A DNA stretch of 64,000 bases from Kineosporiaceae bacterium. GTDB lineage: Bacteria; Actinomycetota; Actinomycetes; Actinomycetales; Kineosporiaceae. Shown here piece after piece: positions 18,184 to 27,306 of the stretch. The stretch spans positions 124,001-188,000 of the forward strand of contig JADJPO010000002.1 of NCBI GenBank assembly GCA_016713225.1, read 5' to 3'. The first letter of the stretch is position 1; each line of letters opens with the position of its first letter. The notes under the pieces are model-generated. The model had not been told where the DNA came from and did no database searches. It worked only from the letters and a program-made list of their open reading frames with translations. The translations under genes and the position numbers were made by a program.

Positions 18184-19121
18184 ACCTGGGGGCATCACCC
18201 GTTGACAGCCTGGTGCGACAACACCGGCGAGAACCTCGCACTGAAGCTGCGCACCGGGTCGGCGGGCAGCAACACCGTCACCGACCACCTCGAGGTCCTC
18301 ACCGCCGCGATCGCCCAGATCCCTGCGAGCTTCCGCCGAGACCTGCTGATCACCTGCGACGGCGCCGGTGCCACCAAGGACCTCCTGACGCACATCACCA
18401 CGCTGAACGCTGCGCCCGGGCGGCGGGTGCGCTACTCGGTCGGGTTCGACCTCGACCACCGGTGCCGGAGCGCGATCGACAAGGTCCCGGAAGCGTGTGG
18501 GAGAACGTCATCAACGCCGACGGTAGCGCACGTGACCCGGAGTACGCCGGCGTCGTCGAGCTGACCGGCCTGCTGCGGGAATCCGCCGGCCCCGACGGCA
18601 AGGTCGTCGACCAGCTGAAGACCTGGCCGAAGGCCATGCGTGTCATCGTCCGCCGCGAACGCCCGCACCCCGGCGCGCAGCTGTCCCTGTTCGAGGAGGC
18701 CGACGGCTGGCGCTACCAGGTCTTCGCCACCAACACCCCCACCCGCATCGGCGGCAAGCTCGGGCAACTGGCCTACCTGGAGGCCCGCCACCGCGCCCAC
18801 GCCCGAGTCGAGGACAGCATCCGCAACGCGAAGAGCACCGGGCTCGGCCATCTGCCCAGCAAGCACTACTCGCTCAATCAGGCCTGGTGCATCGCCGCCG
18901 CGATCGCCGTGGACCTGCTGGCCTGGCTACGGCTGCTGTGCCTGTCCGGCGACCTGGCCAAAGCCGAACCCAAGACGCTGCGCTACCGGCTGCTGCACAC
19001 CGCCGCCCGCATCATCCGCGGCCAACGCCGACGCAGAATCCGCATCCCCCAGACCTGGCCCTGGGCCCGCGAACTGGCCAGCGCGCTCACCACGGCGCTC
19101 ACGCTGCCGATGACGACCTGA
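18184..19121 (+). pseudogene. IS1380-family transposase remnant
   Basis: Middle and C-terminal part of an IS1380-type transposase: GHHPLTAWCDNTGENLALKL, LLITCDGAGATKDLL, then after a shift near 18500 ENVINADGSARDPEYAGVVE and ARVEDSIRNAKSTGLGHLPS. The 5' third and the left end of the element are missing, and a base is lost between KVPEA and VWENV. The right flank to about 19285 probably belongs to the same dead element. Confidence 0.85.
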
Positions 19122-19291
19122 ACCAGCGGCGCCCTGTCCGATTCGACCGAGGAACCCGCCCGGCCCGTGGAACCGGCGACCACCGACACGACAGCCGGGC
19201 CACCGCCACAACCTGAACCGCGATACAGGAGGTGAAGATCCACACAACTCGCTCCTGAAGGCCGGCTCACCTCACCCGCGAATGATCAAGG

Positions 19292-21597
19292 CTAGAGATC
19301 GTTGTCCGCCTGGCCCTTCACAAGCCACGTCTCCAGCGAAATAAGGAATTCATGATCGTCTGGCCCGATGCTTCGCCCATGCGCAAGATCATTGCGTAGA
19401 GAGTTCAGTCTCTGAAGCCAAGAGGGACGCGCCTTCCAACCCCCAGGCTTCTTTTCATCACCGGGTCGCGTGTATTGCTTCTCGAACTGTCGGCCCCAGA
19501 GTCCACTGTCCTGCGTGAGAATCGCGTGGTAGTCAACGATGTACAGGCAATCCCACGGTTCGACCTGCTCGTCGACGGACGCGGCATCCGCATTCTTCTC
19601 GGCAGCGAGCGTTCCGGCGCTCTTCTTGACACCCTTCGGAACTCCAGACTGGAACCAGTTCGATCCGAACTCGTTCTCCAGGCGCCTACGAACGTCGTTC
19701 TTGAGGAATAGCTCGATAAGCCTGACGCGTTCCTGAGAGTCGGCATCGTCCTGGCGGGCCTGCCCCGCAAGGTATTCCTCAAGGCCGGGAGGGTCAAATT
19801 CGGGAATCTGTGAGCGAACAGCTTCCTGGAGCCGACGCCAGTACTTCGTAGCACCGCCGGACCCATACTGGCTTCTATAACCTGCAGCTTCATCGCCGGA
19901 TACGCCAGAGAGATGCCTAACGAGCGCATCCAGATATGGCAAGCATGCGTGAAAGAGTTCATCCGCATCCTCGCTGTCATGAGCAATCTGACCGCGATTC
20001 AGAAGGTGATCAACAATATCACTGAACATTCGAAGGAGCGACTCAATACCGTTGTTAATGAATACGAACCCACCCTCCGCAGCACCCAATGACCATTGGG
20101 TGGAGAGGCCTCCCCGAATGTGCCCGAAACACAGAGTAAGGAATTCGCTGAGTAGGTCGTAGGTGGCGTCATTGCTTCCCCGCACTAGGTTCCCGCGGTC
20201 TCGGACTTCCGTGCGCGTGTAGGAGCCCAGCAAAGTGCCGCGGTCGAGGCCGCGACTGATGGCGTCAATCGTGACGCACCGCGTCAACGTCCTCTTGTCT
20301 TCGCCGATGATGACCCTGCCGAAGAGGGGAGAGCCCCTGCTCTCGCCAAGTTGCTGTGCCACACGTAGCTTGAGCGCCCTCGCTTGCTCACGTAGGTCCG
20401 TGGAACTCCACAGCAAGTCTGCGTTAAGCGTGTTGCGAAGGTTCTTTGGAACCGCCTGCTGATTCTCGTTGATCTCCATGAAGATTCGCACCTGCTCCGA
20501 GCGGGGGAGATCAACGAACGCAACCACAGGAATTAGATCCGTCTCAGAGCGTGGCGAGTCGGCGTATCCGTATAGACGATGCTGCCCATCGATGATGTAC
20601 GCGGCGCGATAGGTCTGAGGCAAATGAAGAATCCCCATTCGCGGGGAACCTTCTCCCTTGCTAACGGGGTCGAACCTAAGCGGCCGGCGTCCTGGGTCCA
20701 CGCTGATGATGAGAGAATTGGGAAAGAACCCCCCGGCTTCAATGAACTGAGAGACTTGCTTCAGGCGCGTCTTCTTGATCAGTCGCTGATAGGTCGGCAT
20801 CAAGCTGCTGTTGGCCTTGTTTCTGTGCAAGATGTATCCGAGCTTGAGGAGTCGATCCGGCTCGATAACGAACGAGTAGTACTTGTGTCCGCCCATGTTG
20901 CACTGTATGGCAGCTACCCTTGGTTCGAGGCCCGGAATTTTCATACCCGCAAACAGACTTCCGAGCAACTGGTAGCGAGCGGCCCTTCCGAGGTGTTCGG
21001 CAAGGTCGAGGTAGTAGTCGATAACGTCCTCGTCCATGTGAACGACGTCTGATTCTATGAACTTGTCAGCGGTCGATCGGGAGATGATGCAATTGCTAGA
21101 GGCGACTACGAACTTCACCTTACGCTCAGGGAAACTTCTACGCAGGGAGGCCATGACCTGAGAGCGAGTCTCCTGAATGGCTGCTAGTTCATCGCGGAAG
21201 GTGTAAGCGCGCAAAGTATCCATCGAAACGCAATCCACAACAAGAACAACCTCATCGTCAGCAGCGATAAGGAAACATTCCTGTCGCTCGACGCTCCACC
21301 GGCGAGCGGAATGGAAATCGACGACCCTCTGCTAATCGTTGGGAAGTACAGCCGTGCCAGCGCCGCCCAAGTACGGTCCAAGAACGCGGCGTCGTGAGCC
21401 TTTGGCACGCGCATTCTCACGGATGACTTTAGGCGACGGTCTACAACCCATCCCTCGTCTTCAAGCGCAGGCACCATCGAGGGCCGCACCGTCCGGAAAA
21501 GGGAAGGGTTCAGTCGCTTCCTGGTCTCGGGCCGGACCCCTCGAGGCGGCACCCACGAATCGGAGGTGAATGCGTCGGGAACGCGGGCTGTGCTCAT
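19292..21597 (-). CDS. DGQHR-domain protein with degenerate nuclease-like N-terminus, frame interrupted near 21283
   Basis: DGQHR proteins are related to DndB, linked to phosphorothioate DNA modification and defence. The signature AYIIDGQHRLYGYA lies near 20580. The central part (HKYYSFVIEPDRLLKLGYILHRN, MPTYQRLIKKTRLK) is well conserved, and the C-terminal end (RLNSLRNDLAHG) resembles HEPN-like domains. The N-terminal part (LEDEGWVVDRRLKSSVRMRVPKAH) is in another frame, joining near 21283; the span is one base short. The N-terminal segment resembles a restriction-endonuclease-like domain, but its usual VECKS strand reads VVDCVS, so the Glu and Lys would be lost. The ATG at 21597 overlaps the methylase stop (ATGA). 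GC is visibly lower than in flanking genes, suggesting transfer. Confidence 0.75.
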
Positions 21598-22436
21598 CGG
21601 CAGTCCGGTAGGTTAGTGAAGATGTACTCGGATGCGTTTCCTCGGACCGAGCCGGTTCCACCAACATTGTTGCGCCGCGTCAGCTCGATGCGTGTGTCTC
21701 CCTTGTCGAAGAGCTGCGCGATAGAGGAGTGGGCGGCGTTGGTGAGAATGTAGAACGCACCCCGCTCCTTGATTGCATCCACCAGGTCGCTGAGGCGATG
21801 CTGATCTTCAAAGGAAAAGAGCTTCTGATTGTACTTTACGAAGCCATTATTGTTGTGGGCAACCGTGTATGGAGGATCCAAGAAGACAAGGTCTCCATCC
21901 GTAACGTTGTCGATGCATTCCGCGAAGTCTGCAACGCGTAGTTCTGTTCCCTGGAGTGGCGCGGAGACCGCGCGGAGCCATTTACGATTCGGGATGTGTT
22001 CCTTCTCGCGACTACCATAGGGGACGTTGTATATCCCTTTGAGGTTGACTCGATAAATTCCATTAAAGGACGTAGCGTTCAGGAAAATGAATCGGGCCGC
22101 TCGACCCTTCGCTGTGCGCGGCTTGGAGTCGCGGAGATGGTAGTAATACTCGGGAGTGTTTCGATGCGTGCGCAAAATGTCGGCAACACCCTCTGGATCG
22201 TCGCGAATCTGCTGGTAGGTCTCGACAAGTTCCGCGTTGAGGTCCGCAAGGTATGACTTTCCTGAGGGGAGTATTCCGAGAAACACCGAGGCGCCACCAA
22301 GAAACGGCTCGTGGTAATTCTTAAATGAAGTCGAGTTCAACATTTGTCGCAACGTGGGGACAAGCCAGCGCTTCCCGCCCGCCCATCGCAGTACCGGCTG
22401 CGCTCCTGAGCCGAGGGGAACACCGTTGCCGGTCAT
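21594..22436 (-). CDS. DNA adenine methylase (Dam / D12 class)
   Basis: A 280-aa S-adenosylmethionine-dependent N6-adenine methyltransferase of the MboI/Dam class. The AdoMet-binding motif LRWAGGKRWL lies at residues 16-25, EPFLGGASVFL follows, and the catalytic DPPY is at 187-190. It overlaps the DGQHR gene by 4 bases, so they are co-translated. In a two-gene cassette it could mark host DNA while the partner acts on unmarked DNA, or it may be an orphan methylase. The ATG at 22436 lacks a Shine-Dalgarno but has TAGCAT 6 nt upstream. Codon use is less GC-rich than the surroundings. Confidence 0.93.
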   Translation of the reverse strand: MTGNGVPLGSGAQPVLRWAGGKRWLVPTLRQMLNSTSFKNYHEPFLGGASVFLGILPSGKSYLADLNAELVETYQQIRDDPEGVADILRTHRNTPEYYYHLRDSKPRTAKGRAARFIFLNATSFNGIYRVNLKGIYNVPYGSREKEHIPNRKWLRAVSAPLQGTELRVADFAECIDNVTDGDLVFLDPPYTVAHNNNGFVKYNQKLFSFEDQHRLSDLVDAIKERGAFYILTNAAHSSIAQLFDKGDTRIELTRRNNVGGTGSVRGNASEYIFTNLPDCR

Positions 22437-22442
22437 TCGGCG

Positions 22443-22448
22443 ATGCTA
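22443..22448 (-). promoter_or_regulatory. Leaderless promoter of the methylase-DGQHR pair
   Basis: On the minus strand TAGCAT lies 6 nt before the ATG, and CTGACT lies 17 nt further upstream as a plausible -35. This would give a leaderless mRNA for both genes. Confidence 0.5.
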
Positions 22449-22639
22449 GCCGATCCCGTTGATCGAGTCAGGACGATGGAGACTGATGTCGCATGACCGT
22501 CAGCGGCGCGAAGCGCCATATCCTGCCGGTCGGCCAAACGCCATCCGAGCTGCCAGCCTCGCTGGTCCGGCTCTGACGGATTGCCTGAAAGGACCGGCCG
22601 GCAGCCACTCCTGCAGCGCCACTCGTAGAGCCGCTCGGC

Positions 22640-22914
22640 CGACGGTGGCTTCGTGTAGTTGCTGTCGCGGCTCACGCGTCGGCCATCTCGGCGGCGCTGC
22701 TGCACGCTGACGAGTCCGAAGCGGTCGTCACCGCGGCGTGGCTGCACGACATAGGTATGACCTCGGAAAGGACGCAGACTCGGACAAGGGTTGTGCCGCA
22801 GAGCGCTTGCGAGCTGACCCGACACCCATGCAGTGAATCGGTTCGGTTGAGTGGTCTATGCATTGGGTGCTCGGCCAACGCAGGTTTGCGAGCTCTGCGA
22901 CTTTGAGCGGGTGT
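22640..22914 (+). pseudogene. HD-domain hydrolase fragment
   Basis: A short frame reads RWLRVVAVAAHASAISAALL and EAVVTAAWLHDIGMTSE, which matches the start of HD-domain phosphohydrolases, including the HD pair. The first metal-ligand His (RWxH) is Arg, there is no proper start, and the sequence after MTSE no longer fits the family before a stop at about 22914. It is a decayed fragment. Confidence 0.5.
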
Positions 22915-23188
22915 CGTGAGGGCGTAGGGGCTCGTGGCCCCGTCATGCTGACCGCGGCCGAGCGCCGCGAGGTCGCCGAGCCGCTTCGGCGGGGCCCGAA
23001 AGCAGGCTGAGCTGTCACCGAAACACCCACCGCCGCCCAGGCGACTGAGCGGGTTGCGATCCCGGTACTCCTCCCTCCCCAGCTCCGAGGCTATTCTCGG
23101 GCGCTTGCGGCGACGGTGAGGCCATGATGGTTACTCTCCGTAGCAGAGCTACGGATCAAGAGGCCGGTTCAGCCGGAGACCGACTGTT
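22915..23188. other. Intergenic, island debris
   Basis: No gene is supported. Around 23137-23180 there are two small hairpins (TCCGTAG/CTACGGA and CCGG/CCGG) and the string CTACGGATCAAGAGG, which resembles the tRNA-Arg anticodon-loop region and may be an old attachment-site scar. Confidence 0.35.
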
Positions 23189-23205
23189 GTTCATTGCTAA
23201 CCCCT

Positions 23206-23222
23206 GTTCATGCATAATGAAC
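23206..23222 (+). promoter_or_regulatory. Palindromic operator over the abiE promoter (copy A)
   Basis: GTTCAT-GCATA-ATGAAC is an inverted repeat that covers the -10 hexamer CATAAT (23213-23218), itself 6 nt before the GTG start. A third half-site GTTCAT lies upstream at 23189. The design fits autorepression by the antitoxin, as known for AbiEi. Confidence 0.6.
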
Positions 23223-23224
23223 GA

Positions 23225-24256
23225 GTGCCTTTATTGAACGATGTGGATGTGGTGGATCGCGCGCTGGCTGGCCTGGCCGACGTGGGACTCCGAGCGGTCC
23301 GGCGAGGTGAGGGAGTGGTGGTCCACGCCGGGGATGGCGCGCACCGCAGGTACCGGCTCGTGGTTCGTGATCGGATGACGGCGCCGGTGGCGGGGGCGAT
23401 CGAGGCACCTGGTGAGGCGTCGGGTGCGGCGACGTTGGTGGTGGCACCGTTCGTTCCGGAGCCGGCGGCTGTGGTGTTGCGTGGGCGGGGTGTGGACTAT
23501 GTGGATGCCGCCGGGAACGTGTCGTTGCGCTGGGGCGGCGTCTGGATCGACGTTCGTGGACGGCGCCGGGTCATGGCCGATGTCCCGGTGACCGCGCCGA
23601 GCGCGCGGCGTCCGTTCACGCGTTCGGGGGCGCAGGTGACCTTCTGTCTGTTGTCCTGGCCGCAGCTGTGCGCGACGAGTGTGCGCGAGATCGCCGCGGC
23701 CAGTGGGACGGCGGTGGGCACGGCACAGGCTGTACTGCAGGACCTGATCACGGGTGGCTACCTGGTCGGGGCCGGCGCCGGGCGGCGCTTGGTGCGTGGC
23801 GGGGAATTGCTGACCCGGTGGGCGGAGGCCTATGCCCTGTCGCTCTACGCCTCGCTCGAGTTGGGCACGTACCACGCCGAGGACCCGCGCTGGTGGACCG
23901 ATGCCGGCGAGGAGTTGCTCGACGCGGGGGTCGATCTGGGGGGTGAGGCGGCCGCGTCGCGGATGGATGCGCATCTGCGCCCCAGCGGGGCGATCCTCTA
24001 CGCCGAGACAGTCCCGGCGGGCGTGCTGGCCGCCCATCGGTGCCGCCGCGTCCAGCGACCTGACGAGGCAAACGTGGTGGTGCGCAGGCGGTTCTGGACC
24101 GTCCCGCAGGAGTCGGATCCGACGGAACCGCAGGGGTTGGCGCCCTCGGTGTTGGTCTACGCCGATCTGCTGGTCTCGGGAGATCCCCGTCAGCGCGAAC
24201 ACGCTCTGCGAGTGAGGAGTGGTGATGCTCGACTGCGTCGGCTCGACGGAAGCTGA
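23225..24256 (+). CDS. AbiEi-type antitoxin / transcriptional regulator (copy A)
   Basis: A 343-aa COG4861-type protein, paired with a COG4849-type nucleotidyltransferase in type IV toxin-antitoxin modules. The helix-turn-helix lies mid-protein (TSVREIAAASGTAVGTAQAVLQDLITGGYL). The N-terminal part is beta-rich and the C-terminal part resembles the AbiEi antitoxin domain. It probably represses its own promoter and blocks the toxin's action without binding it. I chose the GTG at 23225 because CATAAT lies 6 nt upstream; an ATG at 23210 is inside the operator. Only four residues differ from copy B at 27307. It overlaps the toxin gene by 32 bases. Confidence 0.85.
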   Translation: MPLLNDVDVVDRALAGLADVGLRAVRRGEGVVVHAGDGAHRRYRLVVRDRMTAPVAGAIEAPGEASGAATLVVAPFVPEPAAVVLRGRGVDYVDAAGNVSLRWGGVWIDVRGRRRVMADVPVTAPSARRPFTRSGAQVTFCLLSWPQLCATSVREIAAASGTAVGTAQAVLQDLITGGYLVGAGAGRRLVRGGELLTRWAEAYALSLYASLELGTYHAEDPRWWTDAGEELLDAGVDLGGEAAASRMDAHLRPSGAILYAETVPAGVLAAHRCRRVQRPDEANVVVRRRFWTVPQESDPTEPQGLAPSVLVYADLLVSGDPRQREHALRVRSGDARLRRLDGS

Positions 24257-25034
24257 CCTCCTGCTGGAGGCGCAGGCCCTCGGCCGACTCACCGCTGCCC
24301 TGGGCGCCCCAGCATCTGGCCTCATGGTCATCGGCGCCACGGCTCGAAACATCCTGTCCGTCGGCCTGTTCGGCCGCTTGCCCCGACGAGGTACCCGCGA
24401 TGTCGACATCGCGGTCGCCGTCGCGTCGTGGTCCGCCTACGAGCGAGCCACGGCGACGTTGCGGCGCCGGGCTGGTGTGCACGCCTTCACCGTCGACGTC
24501 GACGGCGTGCACGTGCCGGTCGATGTCGTCCCCTACGGCGGTATCGAAGCGGTCGACCGCACGGTCGACCTACCCGATGACCACAGGCTCAATGTCCTCG
24601 GACTCCGTGAGGCCTTCGCCACCGCCCAGACCGCGCGGCTGCCCGGCGACGTCCAGGTGAGGGTGCCCACCGTGCCCGGACTGACCCTGCTGAAGCTGGT
24701 CGCCTGGTCTGAGCGCCACCTGCTGCATCGACGCGATGCCGTGGACCTCGACGAGATCATCGGCTGGTACGCCCAGGGCCGCTTCCTCGACGCGTTGTAC
24801 GCGGACGTCGCGCTGCTCGAGCTCTACGACTTCGACATCGAACTGGCCGCCGCGCATCGCCTCGGATCCGACGTCAGCGCGCTCCTGTCGCCCGCTGCCC
24901 ACGTCGCGATCGAGGCCCTCCTCGGTCAAGATCGCCGCGCTCGACTCGCCGGCGACATGCTGCGATCGGCCACCCGGCATCCTCACCGCCTCGACGCACT
25001 CGCCAACGGTTTCGGTGCGGAGGTCGCCTCCTGA
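24225..25034 (+). CDS. AbiEii-type nucleotidyltransferase toxin (copy A)
   Basis: A 269-aa protein of the AbiEii / COG4849 nucleotidyltransferase group. The polymerase-beta-like motif is intact: GATARN at residues 38-43 and RGTRDVDIAV at 55-64 with both metal-binding Asp, followed by a basic helical part (LKLVAWSERHLLHRRDAVDLDE). Known AbiEii toxins transfer nucleotides, often to tRNA, and stop growth. The ATG at 24225 has AGGAG 5 nt upstream. It is translationally coupled to the antitoxin, and lies just before an att site, so loss of the element would leave unopposed toxin. Confidence 0.85.
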   Translation: MLDCVGSTEADLLLEAQALGRLTAALGAPASGLMVIGATARNILSVGLFGRLPRRGTRDVDIAVAVASWSAYERATATLRRRAGVHAFTVDVDGVHVPVDVVPYGGIEAVDRTVDLPDDHRLNVLGLREAFATAQTARLPGDVQVRVPTVPGLTLLKLVAWSERHLLHRRDAVDLDEIIGWYAQGRFLDALYADVALLELYDFDIELAAAHRLGSDVSALLSPAAHVAIEALLGQDRRARLAGDMLRSATRHPHRLDALANGFGAEVAS

Positions 25035-25171
25035 CCACACGGCCCGAGTCGACCATCGTGACGCCCTTCGGACCTCTCGCCCCACGAACGCCCCACCATC
25101 AGCGTCCTGCCGCGAATGCAGCCCGCGTTGTCACAGGTCAGCGGCCCGCGGCGCATCGATTGTGCGGCGGT

Positions 25172-25216
25172 CTACGGATCAAAAGGTTAGGGGTTCGAAT
25201 CCCTTCGGGCGCGCAG
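25172..25216 (+). repeat. Internal att site (tRNA-Arg 3' copy)
   Basis: A 45-bp exact copy of 6091-6135. The following 110 bases also match the sequence after attL, so this is the right end of element 1 fused to the left end of element 2. Confidence 0.9.
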
Positions 25217-25258
25217 TGCATTCCTCAGTAAACAGCCTCTGACCAGTGGTGACGTGGT

Positions 25259-25327
25259 CAGGGGCTGTTCTGGTTGTGTCCGGTCGTGGTCGGGTCGGGA
25301 ATGGTCTTCGGTGCCCTTCCGCCCCAT
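25259..25327 (-). pseudogene. Integrase 3'-end remnant of element 2
   Basis: Matches the last part of the integrase gene at 6178-6246, including its stop, then breaks off at CCGCCCCA and continues as the sequence found at 9455. About 3.2 kb (most of int, xis and the palindrome region) is missing here relative to element 1. Confidence 0.85.
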
Positions 25328-25702
25328 GGGCGGGCTGGTCGAGGTGAACCACCCCGCGCTGCGCTCGCTCCGGGCGGGGGAGATCGCCGAGGCGGCGCGC
25401 GCTACCCTTGCGGTGCTGCTCGCCACCCAAGGCCACCTCCCGTGCTTTGAGCAAGGACGCCCGCCGAGCCGCCGCCCGAACCTCGAGACCCTCACCGCGC
25501 CGAGCCGGCCGTGTGCCCGGTCACGCCCCGCCGGCAGCCAACTGGGAAGGTCGCCGGGCTCTTCAACCAGGCCGTGGCCGCCGGCGGCGACTCAGCCCGC
25601 CGGCCGTCGATCTACGTCCACCAAGCCCTGGTCGAAGAGAGCCAGGGCATCAGCCTGAACACCGTGCGCGGCCAGATCCACCGCGCCGCGTCAAGGGCCT
25701 GA
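25328..25702 (+). pseudogene. Remnant of the 206-aa element-specific gene
   Basis: Homologous to 9455-9848: GGLVEVNHPALRSLRAGEIA and the end region SIYVHQALVEE...SLNTVRGQIHRA are kept. The 5' third is missing, and small insertions around 25430 and 25545 and a loss near 25685 break the frame. Confidence 0.85.
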
Positions 25703-26200
25703 GCCCGCAGGTACCCTGAGCGACGCCACGAGGGATTCGCGGCAGAGGATGACTCGTTACTTCGCGAAAGGCTCAGCTGGCGCAGAAGATGTCCGTCACG
25801 CCGCGGAGCGACAACGCGCACAATGCCGACGAGCGGGAGGCTTAGCCTCACTGCAAACTCACGTCAGAGGCCTTGCCGCTGGGCAGTCGTGTTGGTCGTG
25901 TGTGTCAGCGCGGGAGAACAGGTGCACGACCTCGCACCTGCTCCTGGATGCAAGACCAGTTGCCAAGCCTCGGGATCTTCGTCTTTGGCGGTAACTCCGA
26001 GGACGGTGCCCCTGCGTCGCCTCTCGCACCCTGTGTGCTGAGGACCTTGGCCCAGGGGCCAGCAGCGCGCCAGGGCTAGCGTCGAAGAAGCAGGTGTCGG
26101 CGTGCGTCGGCATCGGTGCGTTCACCCCTCGGGCAGACCGAAGTCGTTGCGGAGCAGACAGCGCGCCTAGCGGGATCGTGCTCGATGAAGGAGTCGACCC
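25703..26200. other. Intergenic, element 2
   Basis: The first 100 bases still match the region after the 206-aa gene in element 1 (9849-9946); the similarity stops near 25806. No gene is supported in the rest. The promoter of the CPBP gene should lie before 26200. Confidence 0.5.
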
Positions 26201-27118
26201 ATGGCCGCAATTATGCGTGAAGGGTATGACCGACGCAGCACGCCTGCGGCGGTCCTCTTGCTGACTCACCCGGTAGCCGCGTTCTTCGTGCTGGCCTACC
26301 TCCTCAGCTGGGTGTACTGGCTGTTTGTGCTCGGGATCATGGGACGAGACACGCTTGCCTGGTTCATTCCTGGCGCCTTCGGGCCTCCACTCGCCGCGCT
26401 GATCGTGACGGGGCTGCTTGAGGGCCGGGCCGGTACTCGAGCGTTCCTGCGGCGCTGGGTCCAGTGGCGGGTCGGGGCGCGGTGGTACGTGCTGGCGCTG
26501 GTCGGCCTTCCGGCGCTGGGACTGCTTGTCGGGCTGCTGTCCCGGGACTGGAGCGAGCGGTTCGCCGGGTCGGGCCCATCGGTGGCCGTGACGTACCTCG
26601 CGACGTTGTCCCTCGTGGCGGTCTTGGGGGGTGGGCAGGAAGAGCCCGGATGGCGCGGATTCGCACTACCTCGCATGCAGGAGCGCATGGGGCCTCTCGC
26701 GGCGTCGGTGGTCTTGGGGGTGCTGTGGGGCCTGTGGCACCTACCGGTGTTCATCCTCGTGCCTGGGTACAACTTCGCCGGCGCTGGCGTGGCCAGCATC
26801 GCCGGGAGCGTAGTGGTCTTCACGGCCGCCGGCACGGTCGGGCAGTCCCTGCTGCTGACGTGGCTGTTCAACCACACCGGTGGCAGCGTGCTCCTCGCTG
26901 TGCTGGCCCACGCATCGCTCAACGCCGGCACAGCGTTGGTCGCCGGTCGGACCGCGTCGATGGCCGTCGATGTGTTGTTTGGGGTCGTCGGTGTGGTTCT
27001 CGTGCTCGCGACACGGGGGACGCTCTCCTATCAGTCCGCTGGACACTCAGGCGGCACCGGAGCTGCCGACTCTCGACCGGGGGCAGGCGTCCGCTTGAGG
27101 ACCACGGCCCAGCGGTGA
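26201..27118 (+). CDS. CPBP-family intramembrane metalloprotease
   Basis: A 305-aa polytopic membrane protein of the CPBP (Abi) family, related to eukaryotic CAAX prenyl proteases. The catalytic motifs are present: EEPGWRG starting at residue 147, the second motif in GLWHLPVF, and HASLN near the C-terminus. About seven to eight membrane helices are visible. In bacteria such proteins are often tied to bacteriocin immunity or envelope signalling; the substrate is unknown. The ATG at 26201 has GAAGGAG 7 nt upstream. It is flanked by element remnants and the second AbiE pair, so it is cargo of element 2. Confidence 0.9.
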   Translation: MAAIMREGYDRRSTPAAVLLLTHPVAAFFVLAYLLSWVYWLFVLGIMGRDTLAWFIPGAFGPPLAALIVTGLLEGRAGTRAFLRRWVQWRVGARWYVLALVGLPALGLLVGLLSRDWSERFAGSGPSVAVTYLATLSLVAVLGGGQEEPGWRGFALPRMQERMGPLAASVVLGVLWGLWHLPVFILVPGYNFAGAGVASIAGSVVVFTAAGTVGQSLLLTWLFNHTGGSVLLAVLAHASLNAGTALVAGRTASMAVDVLFGVVGVVLVLATRGTLSYQSAGHSGGTGAADSRPGAGVRLRTTAQR

Positions 27119-27287
27119 ACGCCGGGTCACGTCGCGCCCACGGTCGTGCATGAGGACCTCGTCGGTCATCGGCTCTCGTCGAAGCAGGGGCTCGGCGCCG
27201 CGGACACCGTCCTGGTCGCCCGGCCACCCACGTCCGACTTCGAGCGCCGCCCGGACGCCGCTGGGCGCGCGTTCATTCTTGACCCCT

Positions 27288-27304
27288 GTTCATGCATAAT
27301 GAAC
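27288..27304 (+). promoter_or_regulatory. Palindromic operator over the abiE promoter (copy B)
   Basis: The same GTTCAT-GCATA-ATGAAC inverted repeat as at 23206, again covering CATAAT 6 nt before the GTG start. An upstream GTTCAT half-site lies at 27271. Confidence 0.6.
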
Positions 27305-27306
27305 GA

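Noticed and set aside
20576..20612. Full Dnd phosphorothioation system
   Set aside because: The DGQHR motif suggests DndB kinship, but there is no dndA, C, D or E nearby; the partner is a Dam-type methylase.
22433..22825. Minus-strand 130-codon frame behind the methylase
   Set aside because: No family features, Arg/Ser-rich, and the plus strand carries an HD-domain remnant in the same place.
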